DNA of 64,000 nt from Micropterix aruncella (GCA_944548615.1 OX155955.1:10969921-11033920); one strand, 5' to 3'; shown: positions 10,387 to 22,384, counted from the first letter of the stretch. Notes: generated by a model not told the origin, from the sequence alone. A program made the numbers and translations.

Positions 10387-12690
10387 TAATTCCTCGAAGG
10401 TTTCACGTTTCCATCACAGGTATATATGAAAATCATCATCATCTAAAATTCCGACCAATTTCATGTGACAATTTTAATGTCGCATTCTCTTAAATATAAT
10501 TTTTCCCATTCCTTTTTTTTTCGTGGGGACTATAAAATTGCCGCTACCATCATAATTTTTGCATGCTTGGACGACGGCAGCATAATAACCGTTTGCACTT
10601 GAAGACTAAGGGGCCTCTACATGGGTTAATCCGGCACTGGGTATGGCTGGCCTAGCTGTTACTTTCGGCTGGAACCCTGACATCTAAACTATTGTTCTGA
10701 TTTTGCTGAAATTTGGCAAATTTACTTATTTAAAACGCTAATATTAGTTCAGTTCAATTTTGTTTATTCAAATTAACACAAAAATACATCCACCTATTGA
10801 AAATCTTTTATTGCCGTTGATTATAAATATTAATTTTAATACCTACTATACAAATTAACTATTATAATGAGATCACAAAGAACTACATCATGTAAATTAT
10901 TCATCTGTTACAGTACAACATGAGTAAAATTAACAGAACTACATTATATAAATAATTCATCTTTTCCACTTACAGATAGGTAAAATAAAAAAAATACATT
11001 ATGTAAATTATTCATCTTTTATAGTTACACATAAGCATTGATTATTTTATTTTTATTTTATTTTATTTTATTTAGGAAACAAACAGTTACAATAGGTACT
11101 TATACTAAATTTCTTATAAAGCATGTGACAATAACCAAAATCATGTTTCCGAAAGTTAAACAAGTCAACAAAAGTTTTATATATAAATTTATAAATTTTA
11201 TAATTAAAGAATTATACAGTGTATAATCAATAAGTAAAATAAAAATATATTTTTTAACAGGAAACCTTTTGCTACCTACCAATTAGGCGTACAAAAATAA
11301 ATAATCTAAATGCAGAGATTCGAAAAGCTTATAGGAAAAAATTTATTAATGACAGCCATTCCAAAATATACAAAAATCATAAATCCGTTAATACTAATCC
11401 TAGAAAATTAAGTAAATGTGACTGAATCCTGAGGACCTAGGCTACAACTCTTGCTTACTTCGTATTCAATATCTTTAGCAGGTTTCCAGTTTCGAATTAA
11501 AAATGTTATAATCTGAAAATGTAATACTTTTCACTCCTCACTGCATTATTATTGCTAGAATGTAAAACAAAAGTGTCTTAGAATCCAAAGAATAATGCCT
11601 CTCATATTGTAAGTCATTTCTTATACTCTTTAGTGGTTTACAAGTTATATAATTAGAATGTTATAATGTGTAGAAAATAAAAGAAATAGCAGCTGTTATA
11701 GCCGATAAAAAATTAATTAAATTGAGAACAAAAAAGTTACAAATAAATTATTGCGCTTATTATAGCCGACACCTATGTAGAACAGAGATGCAATGCATTG
11801 TATGTCGACGAAATTCGGGAAAAGTATATATCGTATCAACGAGACTTTAATTTTGCTTTAACCCTAAACTTAGGGGGGGGGGGGAGAAGTTGCCATATAG
11901 TTTCATCGTTTTTTGCCATTATAGTTCTAATCTACTGGTCCGATTTGACAAAAACGACAGATACCTACATACTTATTTAGACTTAAGTAGGCAGGTACAT
12001 AATTGTACCATTGATTATATATGGTAGATTCCTCTACTGCATAGTACATTTTAGCAACCCTTTGGCGCCGACAAAATGCAGGTGGCGCTAACAGCAGTGA
12101 CGGCGAACGTGATAGCAATTTATTTGATCATATAACATTGATAATGAATGGTTTTATTGATAAAAGGACAGACTGATTACAAAATCCCAATAATGTAATG
12201 ATAACAATAATAACATTCAGTTCTTAGTGCCATCTATCACATTTTTTATATAGAATGATTACATCACAGAAATAATACAGAGAGATAGAATAAATGAATG
12301 AATGCAATATTAAGTAGTGAAACCTGAATACCAAATTAAAAATTGACAGTTTTATGTAAATCATATTAAAATAATAAGAGCTATGATTTAAAAATTACTA
12401 TTTTATTTCGAAATAGGATACCGTTTTGCAGATAATGGTATCCACCATACGTGTAAATATATGTCGTATAAGGTATATTTTTAAAGGAGATTTGAAGCTA
12501 TAGGTACAGTTTACCAAAAAATATAATAATTAGGTTTAATTGGACAGAAATTTCATGTACTTTAAAATATAAGTTTGTTTGATGATTCTGCCTCATGGGA
12601 AAATGTGTAAATTAATGGTAATTTCTTACTGTTAATCTGTCGCTTATTATTTATAAATCTCACACAATTCAAAATATTATAACCTAAAAA
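10387..12690. other. AT-rich stretch with no recognised gene
   Basis: The sequence contains repeated 'tacattatgtaaattattcatctttt' phrases (10880-11030, about three units), a poly-G run at 11873-11883 and otherwise featureless AT-rich DNA. Confidence 0.4.
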
Positions 12691-12691
12691 C

Positions 12692-12807
12692 ATTTTCAGT
12701 TGCATATTAGAACTTTAGAATACTAACTTTAGAGTCCGATCGGTTCCAACAAGGTGCAACTGTGCTTTTACGTTTGAGTCCGATCGGTCCCTCTGAGGCT
12801 CGAGGGG
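12692..12807. mobile_element. TTAA MITE, half copy (family of 13752-13967)
   Basis: The right half (TTGCATATTAGAACTTTAGA, GAGTCCGATCGG, AACTGTGCTTTTACGTTTGA) matches 13861-13967 closely and ends GGCTCGAGGGG before TTAA (12808-12811). The left half is missing. Confidence 0.7.
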
Positions 12808-13305
12808 TTAAAACAATCTAATAATGGGCAAGCATGGTATATAGGGATTTAAAATAAAAATAGCATCTATTAACCAAACATTACACTTTACCGTTCACTA
12901 AAATTTAACCTGATTATTTAGAAAATCGTAAGAAAAAAAAAACAGAATCAGGCTTAAAAAAAAACTCAATTTTCTAATTAAAAAAAAACATAATTGTATA
13001 AAACATAAAAAAACTGAAGATTTCTGCTATTTTTTAATGTGTCCTGGGTTAAGTGTTAAGAATGTGCCAATATCTAACACTTTGAACGATCGAAGACTTG
13101 AATATTTTTTTTTGTATATGGAAATCAGGATCACAGAATCGATTGGCATTTGTTTTATAATTTTACATTATGGTTTGAGTTATAAACTGTACCAATAGTT
13201 ATAAGACGAAAACAACTGAACCGATTTTGATGGCGTGTTGCCTTAATTTGGCCTGAAAACACAGCTATTAATAGAAAAAAGGCCATCAGAATTGGCTCAT
13301 TGCCT

Positions 13306-13311
13306 TTTATT
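13306..13311 (-). terminator. zuc: AATAAA polyadenylation signal of zuc
   Basis: AATAAA on the minus strand lies about 46 nt downstream of the zuc stop codon (13359-13357), a usual distance for a short insect 3'UTR. Confidence 0.5.
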
Positions 13312-13356
13312 ATTGTTACTAAAAATATTTGTTATAAAAAAATAGGAATATAAAAT

Positions 13357-13589
13357 TTAAGCACATTTCGGTTCAAACTCGTTCCACAGTCGTTCAAATT
13401 CATCGCTGAATTTTGTCACGAGTATCGGCTGTGAAGTTACCACAACGTTCTCCCAATTCCTAGATATTCCCTGCATAGTCCAATTCAGGGAGCCCGTAAT
13501 TACGAACGAATTAACATTTCTTCTGCGATCTACAACGGCAAATTTATGATGCATCAGCGATTGGGATTTCTTCACTCGTACAGGAACTC
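13357..13589 (-). CDS. zuc: zucchini / mitochondrial cardiolipin hydrolase, coding exon 2 (catalytic HKD)
   Basis: This is the C-terminal exon. The acceptor TTTTTTTTCAG ends at 13590 and the exon opens in phase 1, completing the Gly codon begun at 26639 to give ER-G-VPVRV. It encodes the phospholipase-D catalytic motif MHHKFAVVD (His144, Lys146, Asp151 in the spliced protein), then ITGSLNWT with the conserved Gly-Ser-x-x-Asn, and ends at a TAA. The family has one HKD motif per chain and acts as a homodimer, so the active site lies entirely in this exon. No frameshift or stop is present. Spliced length is 207 residues, close to other PLD6/Zuc proteins. Confidence 0.93.
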
Positions 13590-13751
13590 CTGAAAAAAAA
13601 AGGATACATTACGGGCTACGTCACTCCCCGACTGCTCTCTTATGCACTCAGGAAATGCGGCTAACCATTCCTGCTGGTGATTTCCGCGCAAGAAAAGAGT
13701 AGTCAACGCGGTAATTAAAATTCGCAGTGATATGTTTTTTTACATGCTTAA

Positions 13752-13967
13752 CCCCTCGAGCCGCGAGATTTCGCGAGCGCATGTCTTTGAAAGACCATGT
13801 ATAATTATGGAAATTTTAGATTTATGGCGGCCGACCAAAATATTAATTTCTCCCAAACCGTTGTTGCATATTAGAACTTTAGAATACTAAGTTTAGAGTC
13901 CGATCGGTCCCAACGAGGCGCAACTGTGCTTTTACGTTTGAGTTCGGTCCCTCTGGGGCTCGAGAGG
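13752..13967. mobile_element. 216-bp TTAA-flanked MITE
   Basis: Bounded by TTAA at 13748-13751 and 13968-13971, with inverted tips CCCCTCGAGC and GGGCTCGAGAGG. It shares its right half with 12692-12807. Non-coding; it lies in the zuc intron just upstream of exon 2. Confidence 0.75.
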
Positions 13968-14045
13968 TTAACCGAAAATCCCATATATGCAATTTCAATT
14001 TATTTTATTGTAATTGTGGTGTAGTAACATGAGAGTTTTACAATT

Positions 14046-14474
14046 ATTTAGTGCCGCACAAACTGCCTTTTAGGCGTACTATATATTTTTTTACAACATG
14101 ATTGCATAGAGATAATAATGTTTTTTCAATAAATAAAAAAAACACATAATATTAAATTCTTGCTGTGTTTCTTTATGAAAATGCAAATTTTATTGTGAAA
14201 AAATGGTTACAAATGAATCATTCAAAGTATGGCCCATCGCTAGCTATCATTTTTTCCCATATTTCTGGCAAAGCTCGAATACCGTTAGGGTAAGAGTGTT
14301 CGTCTTTTGAGGCATCCACAAATCTAACCATTTTTTGATGTTTCATATGAGCGGAACTGTTGATCAGCCAGACCATGTGCCATCGAACGGAACAAGTAAT
14401 AATCGGACGGCGCAATATCTGGAGAATATGGCGGGTGGCGTAGGACTTCCAATTTGAGCGTTTCCATGTAGGTT
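14046..14474 (-). mobile_element. mariner element, 3' portion
   Basis: The minus-strand frame ending at TGA 14220-14218 encodes the C-terminus of a mariner transposase, including SPDIAPSDYYLF with the third catalytic Asp and a terminal ASDGPYFE. The outer end (14046 on) TTATTTAGTGCCGCACAAAC resembles the 5' terminal repeat at 24667-24640 in inverted orientation. The element stops abruptly at the TTAA at 14475, where the large transposon begins. The rest is at 23736-24667. Confidence 0.85.
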
Positions 14475-15085
14475 TTAAGGCGACGTACTACTTAAAAAAT
14501 AAACCGTATCTGAGTTTTTAAGGCCCGCCTACTTACCCCCTCCCCTCGCGACGGGGCAGGTGTTTATTATGTTGACTCATCTCGCAGCGATATTCACTCG
14601 CTATCGATGTCTGGACTATACACACTAGGTATACACTATTGCAATGGGATTTATATTTTGGGATTATACAAGTGTCATGTACCTACGCTGGTGAAGAAGG
14701 CTACGCTTTATCATCATCTAAACTTGAACATTATATTACTTTCCCGGCTGCCACTGGTAGGGAAGGTGTTGTGATCGTGCGGAAAAAAAATGTTTAGATA
14801 ACGATAGAGATGTCCATTTTGAGGTCCACCAAGATGATTAAGACCATTTTCAGAGAAATGTATGTCTGTTTGCCTGTATGTAATCTCTCACGATAACTGC
14901 CGAGCCGTTGAACCGATTGAGTTGAAATTTGGAACATAGGGATAGTATCACCCTGGAATGCGCCCATTAGATTTTGGCTGTCAACTGTTAAACCAAACTA
15001 TCACTGTCAAAAATTGACAGAAGCCATATCTTACAGAATTTCATTTGCGATATGTCATTTGAAAGCCCCTGAAAAACTGTATTAA

Positions 15086-15347
15086 CCCTTCAGGCCTCGG
15101 CCCCTCAGCCAATTGACAAGTTGCTGTCCCAAAAATTTTTACTAAAAATTAGTAAAAAAATTTAATTACGACACCGTCTCATCAAAACATTAATTACTGC
15201 CAAACCACTGTACCCATAATTAAAATGAAACATATTAACATAATAAAACATAATAAAATCAAACAAATTAAATTAAAATAAAATTAAAACGGGGCCGTCA
15301 CCCTGAATCGAGTTGTGGCCGATATCGGCCAATCGGGGCCTGAGGGG
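15086..15347. mobile_element. 262-bp TTAA MITE nested in the large transposon
   Basis: Tips CCCTTCAGGCC and GGCCTGAGGGG with TTAA at 15082-15085 and 15348-15351. The second copy of the host transposon has the uninterrupted site (ttcTTAATacagtttttcag, TTAA at 56353-56356), proving a TTAA-duplicating insertion. It contains the palindrome GGCCGATATCGGCC. Confidence 0.85.
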
Positions 15348-16306
15348 TTAAGAACAGTCACCTGTCACTAATTAATTTTCGACATTTTAAAATTATTTTA
15401 AATGGTGATAGATGACAATTGGAGAAATGCCGTTAACTGTTTTGGATACAGTTTTCCAAGGGCTTTTAAATGACATAAATCGCAATTCATGTTCCGTGAG
15501 ATACAGCTTTAGTATTTTTTTGATAGTGTAGTGACAGTTTTTGATAGTATTTTTTGGCAGAAAAAACATTTAGCATCGAATTAAAAAACAACATTGTGTA
15601 TCGAACTATTTATTCGTGGTATAATAGTTCTTTGAGGAGGACATAACGACACCCATCGCCTTGTACACTATCATTTAATAATTATTTAAAAAGTATTATA
15701 ATTTATTTTTAGATAATGTAAGCACATCATTGTAAACTTTAAAGAAATACACATTATGAAACATAAATAATTATTAATGAAAATATTCAAGTCCGGATAG
15801 AAAACCTCCACAGAAAACAACCGGAGATGTCGTGAGAATACTGTCTTATATACGATATGTACCATAAAAACCATATGACATATTATGATGATGATGCTGC
15901 ATATGGATTACCGCTTGGCCAAGTAGTCCGTTGATTTCCGAGCAGTTACATGAAAAAGAAATAAAAAAGAGGAATGAATAACTTAAAAAATGTGCAGTAT
16001 ATTAGGGTCGATTAATCCGTAGTCAAAGCCTGCAATCATTCATTGGGCAAACAGGCATAACCAGAGATTCCTAATTACCATTAATATATACAGTATATAC
16101 CTTAATAAAAACAAAATGATGGCATATATAAACAAAATCATGTAGACATTTCTAGTTACCAAAGTAGTCTGCTTTTTTGCGAGTAGATGCATACATATTA
16201 AATGAAATAAGACGAATAAATACATTAAAAAATGCACAGTACATTTGAGACTTCCTTTTTGTAGCCTCGACAGTGTCGCTTTGTCGTGGTGCGCCGACAT
16301 GCGTAA

Positions 16307-17425
16307 TTAAAATTCTTCAAATGATAATACATTATCAAAATCCTGTTCAACATTACTAATTAAATCTATACTCTGCACATATTCGGAAGAATGTATACTT
16401 TTCGGTGGCTCTATATTGCTTGTGCTTTGCTTTGGGGTGTTATTGGAAAGTGCATTCTCTGTGAGTTATTTGCTCACTTTGATGGAATCACTGAAAACTA
16501 ACTGCCGCTTAGGCGTTGGACAAGGAAGAGTAACCGATTTCTTTCGTTTTATGGTGTCGTTTCTTTTCTTTGCTGCTTCCAAAATGTATTCCGGCTCCCT
16601 TATATCCATATTCCTTCGTACTCTTGGATCGATAATTTCCGGTAATACACAGTCCATATAAAAATTAACAAGTTTTTTTTCCATGACATTTGTCCAAAAC
16701 AAATCATCCCTCTGTATATATTCGGTTTTGAGGAGATTGTTTTCACCAGACCACACTGCAAATAGACACACTTTCTTTCCAGTTATATGGAGCTGTCCTT
16801 GAACTTGAATATACCAGTGATGTTTAATGTTGATTTCAAGTTTTCCATCTTTCTCTTTCCAAAATGTCACTTTTCTTTTTCTTATTGCCTCCGTTAACCC
16901 GATTCTATGCGCTGTAATGGGACATTTGACTTCAAAAATATAATCATCAGATATTCCATCTGGAGTAGCTCCCAAAAATGGAAATTTAGGGTCAATGAAT
17001 AATCCACATGGCTGAATTTCCACTTTTTCTTGACAGCTGAGTTGTTCAAGTGCAATTTTTTCATTTTCTTTTCCATGGCAAATTGATGCTACTTTGCTCA
17101 AATCCCTTCCGTATAGCATAGATTTAACTAAATTGGCGCATTTTGTGTGTTGTAATCTATTGACAATTTTTCCAAAGTTAGACGCAGTTACCATTTTTCT
17201 TCGTAATTCCAACCACTCGCTGCTTTCACTTTGAAGAACCGTAAGTTTTTCAATTCGCAATCGATCATCTTTACTATTTTCCAATTCTTGAAATAACAGA
17301 GCTTTGCGTTTTTCTAATATTTCTGATGGAACATCGGGTTGGTTGCAATGTTCTCCATAATGCGAATTATTGTTTTTTTCAAAAAACTTTCTGCTTTTCT
17401 TTCTTTTATAAAGAATGGATTTACT
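16307..17425 (-). pseudogene. YqaJ-type PD-(D/E)XK nuclease domain of the transposon protein
   Basis: This frame is directly continuous with the transposase frame; only an in-frame TAG (17428-17426) separates them. It is open for 319 residues to TAA at 16468-16466. It carries the YqaJ/lambda-exonuclease-like signature: WLELRRKMVTASNFG (TAS motif), then FLGATPDGISDDYIFEVKCP with Asp156, Glu165 and Lys167 as the PD-ExK triad, then WYIQVQGQLHITG. In copy 2 the TAA codon reads GAA and the frame can be followed a further 52 codons to a natural TAA at 16309-16307, so the 16466 stop is probably a nonsense mutation. YqaJ nucleases resect or process DNA ends in phages; a role in end processing during transposition is inference. 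Confidence 0.8.
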
Positions 17426-19012
17426 CTATTGCCTCTGTCTTCTTTTTTCCACTTTTGATATCCTGCCAGAAGGACTTCTGCCTATATATTTTTTATGTAA
17501 TGTTGACAGTGGCCGTTTTGTATTAAATGATATAACTGCCGCATTACATCTCGCTTGGTAAGACTGCTTTTGGATGTAGTTTATCCTCTTACCACCAACA
17601 AATTTTGCAATGATGCCGTTAAACCTTTCGACAACATTACTATCTACATCATGAATTAGGCTTCTTGCATGCATTGCTACGTTTTGAGTTATGTAACGTA
17701 TCCTTTCCCAAATAATGTCACCCTTCAAACAACTCATTGCATTCAGTGTTTCATTTTCCGACAAACAATTTAAAAAACCTCTACATTTCTCATGGTTTCC
17801 AAATACATGTAACGGTGCGTTCAAAATGTCATTATACAGGCAATCAATTTTCTCATCCATTGAAATGTTTTGACATTTATTGTAAGCTATTGCTGATGTA
17901 ATATTTCTTCGCATTTTTAGAATTTTTTCAGTCGTTATACACTTACGAGCTTGTAACTTATATCTCGTGTCCGTAGTCAACAATTTTAATTTGTTACAAA
18001 AGTTGCGAAATATATGATTTTTGCATTCTATTTTCTCTACGGTGTGATAAAGGTACGGCCGAGCTTGCAATATTTTCTGATATGCACTCGAGTCACCATC
18101 CGCAATAATGGTTGAATATATGACATTGTGCATTTCTATCGACTTATTAAACCCTTCAACTAGCACATCACTTTCCATACTTGAACTAGATCCCGAGAAG
18201 TTTTTATAGCAGTCATGTACGGCCACTTCCATTTTTTTGTTTAGATATCGGGCACATACACAGCAGTATTTATTCCGCACTGACATGAATAAGACTTCTC
18301 CGAATTTTCTCCCAATAATCGCCGCTGCTCCTGAAAATGCTGAAAAATTCTTGCCATACGATCTTTTACTCCAGCAACCGTCGGCTATGACATCGATCAT
18401 TGCCCTCCCATCTTTGTCTATTCGACCTTCTTCTATGGCAGCTTCTCTTTCACGCCTTACAGCTTTTTCCATCTCTTCTATGGCCGTTTCCTGCCATTTT
18501 TCAAATATCTCTTTATGGATTTTTGAATAATATTTTGCTGACATGCATGGAATTTCCATATTACTCATAAATTCCTCAAGGTGGGAAAATCCAGAACCAA
18601 TAGACATTATCCCAGATACTGCACTGCGGTTAACATCCAATGAAGACACCGTCACGTCATTCGTGCGATTGTCTGAAACTAATTCTCCTTCCATGCTACA
18701 CATATTACATTTTAATTTAAAGTAAGAAAATAGACCAACTCTTTTTTCTGAAATTAAGGACATATGACTAAATGAACAATTAAATAATGAGCCGTGATCA
18801 TTTAAATTTTGAATTTGTTGCAAAAAAAAGGATACATCGACTATTCTTCGGCCATCTATCTTGCTCGACCACTTTGACTGTAACAAAATTAAACAAGGTT
18901 TATATATGTGGTTTATAGAACTGCTTACTAAAACTGACAAGTAAGTATGTATATTATACTTTTCGAATCGCAAATTACGCAGACCACGGCGAATGGTTTG
19001 TTTTTGTTTCAC
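17426..19012 (-). pseudogene. DDE transposase (Mutator-like/Kolobok-like) with in-frame amber at its end
   Basis: 528 residues are open. A CxxC pair lies near 102-105. The core shows IADGCWSKRSYGKNFSAF (Asp211), IIADGDSS (Asp305), ECKNH (Cys330, His333) and NVVERFNG (Glu462), the DD...CxxH...E order shared by Mutator-, hAT-, P- and Kolobok-type RNase-H transposases. The motif set matches metazoan proteins annotated 'Mutator-like transposase domain', several of which I recall also carry YqaJ. The true N-terminus lies upstream: the codon at 19012 is GTG and a foldback element interrupts the frame just beyond. In copy 2 the TAG position is TTA, so the ancestral protein was probably one transposase-YqaJ fusion. 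Confidence 0.8.
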
Positions 19013-19017
19013 AGATA

Positions 19018-19979
19018 TAGTACCATGCGAATTAATTGCAACAAAGAGTAATTTTTCTTCGAAAGTTCTTTATTGGACATAAACATATAAAAACAGTACT
19101 GGTAATTATGGATTAATAGTTTTAATATAGAATGTGTTTTTTTGCGGTAATAACACCTTTCACTCTTGTAGGCATAGCATTTACCAGAATTTGACAGCAT
19201 CCTTTCAGTTCATTATCGTGAAATCAGATTTGAATTACTGCACTGATCATCTTGGTTTTTGTACAATACATCTTGGAGAGCCGTTTTTGCAAATAACCCA
19301 GAGGTTCTCGATCGGGTTGAGATGAGAGAGTTTTTGGGCTATTCAAATAAAGTAATTTGGTTCTGTGTGATAAACTGTTTCACTTTTCCGAAGAATGGCA
19401 TGGGGCGATATCCTGTTAAAAATATCTCTTTGGAAGGATATACTTAGCTTGTTTGATAAGATGTCAATATATTGGTCCGAATTCATATTCGGAACAATAT
19501 ATTGACATATTATCAAACCATATGATATGGGCGCTCCACAAGGTCTACATATCCTTCCAACGAGAGAATTTTTCAACAAGATCTTGCCCATGCCATTCTT
19601 TGAAAAAGTGAAATAAGTTTTCAAATAGAACCAAATTACTGTACTTGAATAGCCCAGAAACTGTCCCATCTGAAACCGAACGAAAACCTCTGGGCCATTT
19701 GAAAATACGGCTCTCCAAGATGGATTGTACAATGAAAACCAAGATGATCAGTGCAGTAATTCAAGTCCGGTTTTACTATGATAAACTGAAAGGAACCTGT
19801 AAAAACCTGATAAATTCTATACCTACAATAGTGAAAGGTATTATCAACGCAAAAGGAGGACACACTCTATATTAAAACTAACAATTTATAACAACCAGTA
19901 CTGCTTTTGTATCTTTATGTCCAATAAAGCACTTTTCGAAAAAAAATACTCTTTGTTCCAATTAATTCGCAAGGTACTG
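19018..19979. mobile_element. 962-bp foldback element with TA duplication
   Basis: Almost the whole element is one imperfect inverted repeat: the left arm from 19018 (TAGTACCATGCGAATTAATT) mirrors the right arm ending at 19979 (AATTAATTCGCAAGGTACTG), meeting at a centre near 19477 (TTGATAAGATGTCAATATAT mirrored by ATATATTGACATATTATCAA). TA flanks both sides. The ends and TA site suggest a non-autonomous Tc1/mariner-type foldback; a single similar end appears at 57500-57557. It broke the transposase reading frame. The palindrome produces several apparent ORFs on both strands. Confidence 0.8.
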
Positions 19980-20094
19980 TATTAAAGACAACAATACTAT
20001 AATTCAATGTTAATTTAATATTATGAAGGAAAAGAACGCCTTCTTAATTTTAAAGCCATTAGATAAACATAGACACTCTTTCCATTTATCCCAA

Positions 20095-20345
20095 AACCGG
20101 GGCAAAACAGCCACTGTCAACATACATGAGAAATCTTTCAGAAAGAATTTCAAAACCGGAAAAAAGAAACAACTAAAAAAGAAAAACCGGAAGAGAGAAA
20201 CAACTAGGTATGTAAATCCCTTCCTTATAAAAAAATTAAAACAGAAAGCTTAAAAAACGCATTATATAGAACAATGCAACCAACTCCACGTTCCATCTAA
20301 CATTTACTAAAAAGGCAAGGCTCTTTTACTAAAATACGCTAGGAT
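20095..20345 (+). repeat. third, inverted fragment of the transposase/YqaJ junction
   Basis: On the plus strand, 'aaaacagccactgtcaacat', 'gtaaatccctt(cc)ttata', 'gaacaatgcaaccaac' and 'cgttccatctaacattta' match in order the junction between transposase and YqaJ regions that copy 1 carries on the minus strand (about 17530-17300). It is a diverged fragment inserted, or copied, in opposite orientation inside copy 1. Confidence 0.55.
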
Positions 20346-20744
20346 TAATGTTACTCCCAACGTTGATGCATTTTTAGAATTAATTAGACCGGAGTGTCCG
20401 ATGCGCAAATTGGCGTTCGTAAAAATTGCAAACAAATGAGATTTACATTATTAATAAACACTACTTCCTTTAACTAAGGACTGTACGACAATTACATGTA
20501 CTTTCTATTGTAACTATCTAAATCTGCAGTATTACCGGCCCTTCTCAATAGAATTTGGGATCTTTATTCCTTGATTTATCTAGGGTTAGTTTGTATGGAC
20601 GTTGCTTTATTAACCCATGAAGGTAAGGACCTATAAATTAATAGCCTGTTTGTATTGATGACCCACTAGTAGGTACTTACACTAATGGGATATCGGTACT
20701 ATCGATACTAAGATAATAATATACATATAGATTAGAAGATATAC

Positions 20745-21003
20745 CTTGTCGTTGAAGGCGTTTTGTTTGCGATGAAGTCTTTTGGGAATTCCAGGATTTG
20801 ATGGTTGAAGGTGAATTTCCGATGTTGTCTCTGCTGATTGTCCTACTGTTTCCGAAAAGGAATGAGTTCCATGAATTGTAATGCGGTCCGCGATGCTCGT
20901 TGATGGCGTGTAAAATAATGATGATTCTGAAGGTTGAATTTCGTCGTTTGTTTGATTCGAAATTTGGAGCTGCATACCTTCCATCAGATTTGTATTCGAA
21001 GTT
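20745..21003 (-). CDS. candidate internal exon 2 of the transposon gene
   Basis: An acceptor (ACTTATTTTGCAG, 21016-21004) opens 259 nt without stops, ending at AAG|GTATAT (donor 20744). The peptide is polar, Ser/Thr-rich, without a recognised domain (for example NLMEGMQLQISNQTNDEIQP). Its start phase matches the donor of the candidate exon at 22595-22704 (AC+A gives Thr). The join to the long transposase exon is not resolved because the 5' end of that exon is disrupted. Confidence 0.45.
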
Positions 21004-21285
21004 CTGCAAAATAAGTTAACAATTATATATTTTTTTATTTTAATTGCCAATTTTATGAAGCTTATGTGTCTTTGTATTATATTATATATTATTATATACA
21101 TAGACTAGAGTTGTGAGAAGCTCAGATTTGACCTAACCAAACAAACATACCAACAAACATTTCAAGCTGAATAAACGCTTTTAAAAAGTATATACCTACG
21201 TTTTGTTTTTCAAAAGACTATTCTGCCTATCTGACGGTTTTCTATATTAGAGCGGTCAGAATCGTAGCTTAATTTTAGATTATAC

Positions 21286-22296
21286 TAGCTGCGCCCAGCG
21301 GTTTCACCCGCGTGGTGATGGAAAATTGTGATAATGATGATAGAAAACCATATATCTTTATAAATTATAACAGTTATCGTAATATTTTAGATAATTCACA
21401 CTATATTTTTATAAATTATAGCCTATGTGTTATTCTGATGTGTAAGCTATATTATTGTAAAGTTTCATCAAAATCCATTCAGTAGTTTTTGCGTGAAAGA
21501 GTAACAAACATCCATACACATGTTGGAGCCCATACAAACTTTCGCATTTATAATATTAGTGGGATAGTAGGATAGAATTTAAATTTCGAATGTCAATTTC
21601 TTAGATTTTTTTCCTACTTACTTGACAGTTATCGTTATATTTTAGATAATTCACGCTATATCTTTATAAATTATAGCCTATGTGTTATTATGATGTGTAA
21701 GCTACATTATTGTAAAGTTTCATCAAAATCCATTCAGTAGTTTTTGCGTGAAAGAGTAACAAACATCCATACATACATACAAACTTTCGCGTTTATAATA
21801 TTAGTAGGATAGTAGGATAGAATTTAAATTTCGAATGTCAATTTCTTAGATTTTTTTCCTACTTACTTGACAGTTATCGTTATATTTTAGATAATTCACG
21901 CTATATCTTTATAAATTATAGCCTATGTGTTATTCTGATTTGTAAGCTATATTATTGTAATGTTTCATCAAAATCCATTCAGGAGTTTTTGCGTGAAAGA
22001 GTAACAAACATCCATACATACATACAAACTTTCGCGTTTATAATATTAGTAGGATAGTAGGATCGAATTTAAATTTCGAATGTCAATTTCTTAGATTTTT
22101 TTCCTACTTACTTGACAGTTATCGTTATATTTTAGATAATTCACGCTATATCTTTATAAATTATAGCCTATGTGTTATTCTGATGTGTAAGCTATATTAT
22201 TGTAAAGTTTCATCAAAATCCATTCAGTAGTTTTTGCGTGAAAGAGTAACAAACATCCATACATACAAACTTTCGCGTTTATAATATTAGTAGGAT
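21286..22296. repeat. RTE-type LINE 3' end expanded to a ~243-bp tandem array
   Basis: It begins TAGCTGCGCCCAGCGGTTTC, a familiar start of RTE 3' regions in moths and butterflies, and contains about four units ending 'aactttcgcgtttataatattagtaggat' (near 21541, 21785, 22028, 22268). Units are highly similar and each includes 'tcaaaatccattcagtagtttttgcgtgaaagagtaacaaacatcc'-type sequence. It lies in an intron-like part of the transposon; copy 2 lacks it. Confidence 0.75.
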
Positions 22297-22384
22297 ACAT
22301 GGTGTATAGCTCTGTCGTAGAGCTCTGCCACAAATGTATTGGCATTATTTTCTGTCATATTATATACACACATTTGGACTCGGG

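Noticed and set aside
19134..19875. Several overlapping 60-130-codon frames on both strands
   Set aside because: Produced by the two arms of the foldback element; they mirror each other.
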